DNA from: Thermoplasmata archaeon
Lineage (GTDB): Archaea; Thermoplasmatota; E2; UBA202; JdFR-43
DNA: 8,415 bases
Assembly (NCBI GenBank): GCA_021158865.1
Contig: JAGGSX010000117.1
Span: 1-8,415, forward strand
Reading direction: 5' to 3'
The notes under the pieces are model-generated. The model saw only the letters and a list, made by a program, of their open reading frames with translations. It was not told the DNA's origin and searched no databases. This document shows, piece after piece, positions 7,201 through 8,415 of the stretch; position 1 is the first letter of the stretch; every line of letters begins with the position of its first letter. The position numbers and the translations under genes were made by a program.

Positions 7201-8099
7201 TAGATAAAGCAATGGTTTATATTAAAAATGGCATGGAAAAAGAATTTGTTATGAACAGGCTTGGAGAATCAAACATATATTATTCAAATGTTGCAATGAA
7301 TGAAATTGGCAATTATATTTTTTACATAGAAGCATGGGATACGTCATTGTATCAGCATTCAGCAAAAAGCAATGAAAACAAGATGAGAATAATATATGGA
7401 GGCATAGAGACGGCGCCGCCTTCAATAAAAGGTGTTACAGTTTCCCCAGAAAAACAGGTGATACATGGGCAAGTCAATATATCTGCATACATAGATGATG
7501 AAAGCGGGATTTATGAAGCTTATGCATGCATCATACATAATGGCAAGGAAGAAAAACATGAAATGACAAAAGTTAATGGGAGCAAGATATTTTATTATAA
7601 TACCAAATATGATGAAACTGGTGATTATGAATTTTATATTTATGCAATAGATTCATCTGCAAATAGAAATGAAAATGTATCCAAAAATCAATCTTTTGAA
7701 ATCCCAGTTGATTATGATATGGATGATGTTCCAGATGATGTTGAATTGAGCATTGGCTCAAATCCAAAAAATGCGAATGAAACAATAAATGTCAGCATTG
7801 GAAATGAATTTGGTTATCTTTTGTGGATTGAAGAAAGCAAAAAATATGTTTACTGGGATAAAGATGATAAAGCTACAAGAGATGTTGATTTAAAAGATGC
7901 AAATGGAGATGGTTCGTTGGATATATTATTTGATTCAAATGGAGACGGAGTTTATGACCACTATTATGATAAAAAAACAAAGGAAATTGGAGTATATGAG
8001 CAAAAAGTGAAGGAAAAAACAGAAACAATATGGATTCTTCCTCCTGCAATTTTATTTGCGATTTTGGGCATTGTATTCATAATGCTAAAGAAAAAATAA
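4221..8099 (+). CDS. Large exported, membrane-anchored multidomain surface protein (CARDB, DUF2341-like, jelly-roll and Ig-like modules)
   Basis: A 1292-residue protein of unknown precise function. In order: signal peptide 1 to about 23 (SVLILFLMVIPSFSYA); CARDB module about 27-130; WW..DWHYRVAVTV module resembling DUF2341, about 147-275; jelly-roll / carbohydrate-binding-like beta sandwich about 282-440; a second about 508-676, ending NTIYIDDMGYS; CARDB modules about 728-845 and 848-955; tandem Ig-like domains about 961-1056 and 1065-1160; a thrombospondin-type-3-like DYDMDDVPDD (1164-1173); two EF-hand-like loops DANGDGSLD (1226-1234) and DSNGDGVYD (1238-1246); one membrane helix about 1270-1288 and a KKK tail. 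The bulk lies outside the cell with the C-terminus anchored. About 29 N-x-S/T sequons suggest heavy glycosylation. No protease or hydrolase active site was recognised. Start: GTG 4221 fits the TATA distance; TTG 4227 fits a GGGGTG box better. Adhesion, S-layer support or polymer binding are inferences from the modules. Confidence 0.85.
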   Translation: MKLKGEISVLILFLMVIPSFSYAQSKPDIYVKNAEVYPETIYEGDEVRINFTVGNSGSLEAKCNVGLFVDNSSQAVDKKNVSLDAGESKEESLYWIAKEGHHVILIFADYDNMVNEENEDNNIITIEVDVLKPQYPTFPPPSENASWWSPDWHYRVAVTVSMFGEREGYIYENKIIYCNINFSSLMEKIAHLQSGSFSNRIFYPDSVRVIEYKLENNIWTPYRNVGREIIFSDDYDAAKNANVTVKWVMTGDLQPHERRYYYVYWDTLENGHKNGEYGKIYSGIKNCEFEDVHSSQWKNYTSGALKWDIGYARDPIEGDKCYSIHAKGIYGFGRIWLNNCIARISQQFKIPDEGQSKYILHAKVYVHSDIDIFDWKIAVEGNIVESGGATSGWMEISKDITSYLKGKTSSLISFSVETTQSNVYTDSHEINASIDSVWIETENATVSLYKNATHGWWGNVYGLKNKYVAGVEGENNLDYIKVKTSAAPKEVVAKLYSPESKLMKASMPLPDPSFEEGYTQFFIPDEKTSMAEIQNIAHYGEKAIELRLSNYEGKFKFENENVKKGEEVGFRQNITYGLPIQYIPQLYFWYKIEKATSSSYLNYTLLTVGSSPCFLTIYMADLINDNAWHEYAIPESIISSWRHHGGKLSAIEMRLIAGSDGAENTIYIDDMGYSFLPKNATDRTTWEIHGFYNFTKGCDAGNWRVDITMADGSDYRIDKSAIIKVDAAADLDVFKIDCPSNLKEGQTGKFIVHVKNNGPRSVNSTIPINVSISIYQDISNPIKMRKSIAGLNTGEEKSIEFEWTALYGNASYNGAWHIMARINEENVIPEWDKTNNWRIANVEVEPRPDMEIKMDDVLFTPSHPSAGENLNISIIVHNIGYKSGDAKLNVYEKKAGERKYLIIYNESKIIGEQSWEKFYLKWNASNGTYNIKIEVECNDEINNANNVVIKDIKVGGDIDASPPFIKSIRANPSVQDLGEKINISAEIYDNETTIDKAMVYIKNGMEKEFVMNRLGESNIYYSNVAMNEIGNYIFYIEAWDTSLYQHSAKSNENKMRIIYGGIETAPPSIKGVTVSPEKQVIHGQVNISAYIDDESGIYEAYACIIHNGKEEKHEMTKVNGSKIFYYNTKYDETGDYEFYIYAIDSSANRNENVSKNQSFEIPVDYDMDDVPDDVELSIGSNPKNANETINVSIGNEFGYLLWIEESKKYVYWDKDDKATRDVDLKDANGDGSLDILFDSNGDGVYDHYYDKKTKEIGVYEQKVKEKTETIWILPPAILFAILGIVFIMLKKK

Positions 8100-8138
8100 A
8101 AATAAAAAAATTTAAGTCAACAATTGTATTACATTTTT

Positions 8139-8143
8139 GGAGG
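8139..8143 (+). promoter_or_regulatory. Ribosome binding site of the beta-helix protein gene
   Basis: GGAGG lies 6 bases before ATG 8150 (spacer CATAGA), fixing the start. The 50-base gap after the surface-protein stop also holds an A-rich stretch followed by TTTAAG at 8111-8116, a weak TATA-like candidate; cotranscription from upstream is equally possible. Confidence 0.65.
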
Positions 8144-8149
8144 CATAGA

Positions 8150-8415
8150 ATGAAAAAAGAAAGATTAGTTACGCTTCTATTGATTTTAGGTATGGTAGTT
8201 GCTGGATTTGTTATAACCGAAATAAAAAATGGATTGAATGTAAGGATAGCAGAGGCAGAGCCATTGGGGAGAGGAAATATTTTATATGTAGGAGGAAGTG
8301 GACCAAACAATTATACAAAAATTCAAGATGCAATAAATGCTGCCAACAATGGAGACACAGTTTTTGTTTACAATGGAACATATTATGAAAATGTTGTTAT
8401 AAACAAGAGTATAAA
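8150..8415 (+). CDS. Secreted right-handed beta-helix (NosD-like) protein, N-terminal part, cut by the window edge
   Basis: Eighty-eight codons are visible before the window ends. Residues 1 to about 22 have a positive start (MKKER) and a hydrophobic core (LVTLLLILGMVVAGFVI), a signal peptide or N-terminal anchor. A spacer follows, then LYVGGSGPNNYTKIQDAINA (45-64), NNGDTVFVYNGTYYENVVI (67-85) and NKS. This is the usual first turn of the parallel beta-helix in NosD / pectate-lyase-like archaeal surface proteins: a statement that the event list is scanned from an index, then 'GDTVFVYNGTYYENV'. Such proteins often continue with helix repeats and PKD or CARDB domains, but the rest is outside the window, so catalytic activity or ligand cannot be judged. 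It follows another exported protein on the same strand by 50 bases, suggesting a shared envelope role. Sequons NYT, NGT and NKS are present. Confidence 0.8.
   Translation, partial: MKKERLVTLLLILGMVVAGFVITEIKNGLNVRIAEAEPLGRGNILYVGGSGPNNYTKIQDAINAANNGDTVFVYNGTYYENVVINKSI

Noticed and set aside
7573..8310. Minus-strand frames opposite the end of the surface protein and the beta-helix gene start
   Set aside because: They are antisense to well-supported coding sequence, and their His/Ile/Phe-rich translations are typical of AT-rich antisense reading.
1..8415. CRISPR array, tRNA/rRNA gene, insertion sequence, toxin-antitoxin or defence system
   Set aside because: I saw no regularly spaced repeats, cloverleaf-like segments, transposase motifs or defence-type domains; nearly the whole window is explained by ordinary genes.

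Overview
The window looks like chromosomal DNA of an AT-rich, probably anaerobic euryarchaeon; a Thermoplasmatota-type lineage is my best guess. Evidence for Archaea: a Fap7/AK6-type adenylate kinase, an archaetidylinositol-phosphate-synthase-like CDP-alcohol phosphatidyltransferase, an archaeal-style serine hydroxymethyltransferase, AT-rich TATA-like boxes about 25 bases before several start codons, and secreted CARDB-domain and beta-helix proteins of the kind common in archaeal cell envelopes. The lineage is inferred from overall character, not from a marker gene.

Left part (1-1681, minus strand): a tightly packed unit reads right to left. It holds a 53-residue rubredoxin at 1520-1681, a complete flavodiiron protein at 345-1523 that overlaps it by 4 bases (ATGA), and directly after its stop codon a 100-codon frame. 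The first ~60 residues of that frame look like the N-terminus of an auxin-efflux-carrier-family transporter and the rest does not, so it is probably a gene remnant. At the extreme left edge another minus-strand gene appears to begin, with a perfect AGGAGGTG ribosome binding site. Rubredoxin plus flavodiiron protein is the classic electron-donor/terminal-reductase pair that reduces O2 (or NO) in anaerobes.

Middle part (1682-4176, plus strand): an 86-base divergent intergenic region with TATA-like elements and a short direct repeat separates the redox unit from a three-gene overlapping unit. That unit encodes serine hydroxymethyltransferase (1768-3066), Fap7/AK6-type adenylate kinase (3063-3590) and a lipid phosphotransferase (3574-4176). 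It joins one-carbon/glycine metabolism, ribosome maturation or nucleotide balance, and polar lipid synthesis; the tight packing suggests co-expression in growing cells, not one pathway.

Right part (4177-8415, plus strand): a 1292-residue exported, membrane-anchored surface protein with its own promoter-like box contains three CARDB modules, a DUF2341-like module, two jelly-roll-like modules, a tandem pair of Ig-like domains, two calcium-binding-type Asp-rich segments and a C-terminal membrane anchor. Fifty bases later begins a second secreted protein with a NosD-like right-handed beta-helix start, cut by the window edge. Together these look like a cell-surface/adhesion or S-layer-associated locus. 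I see no RNA gene, CRISPR array, insertion sequence or origin. I see no convincing wholly new system; the most unusual items are the surface-protein locus, the broken transporter gene and repeated GC-rich words in otherwise AT-rich genes.
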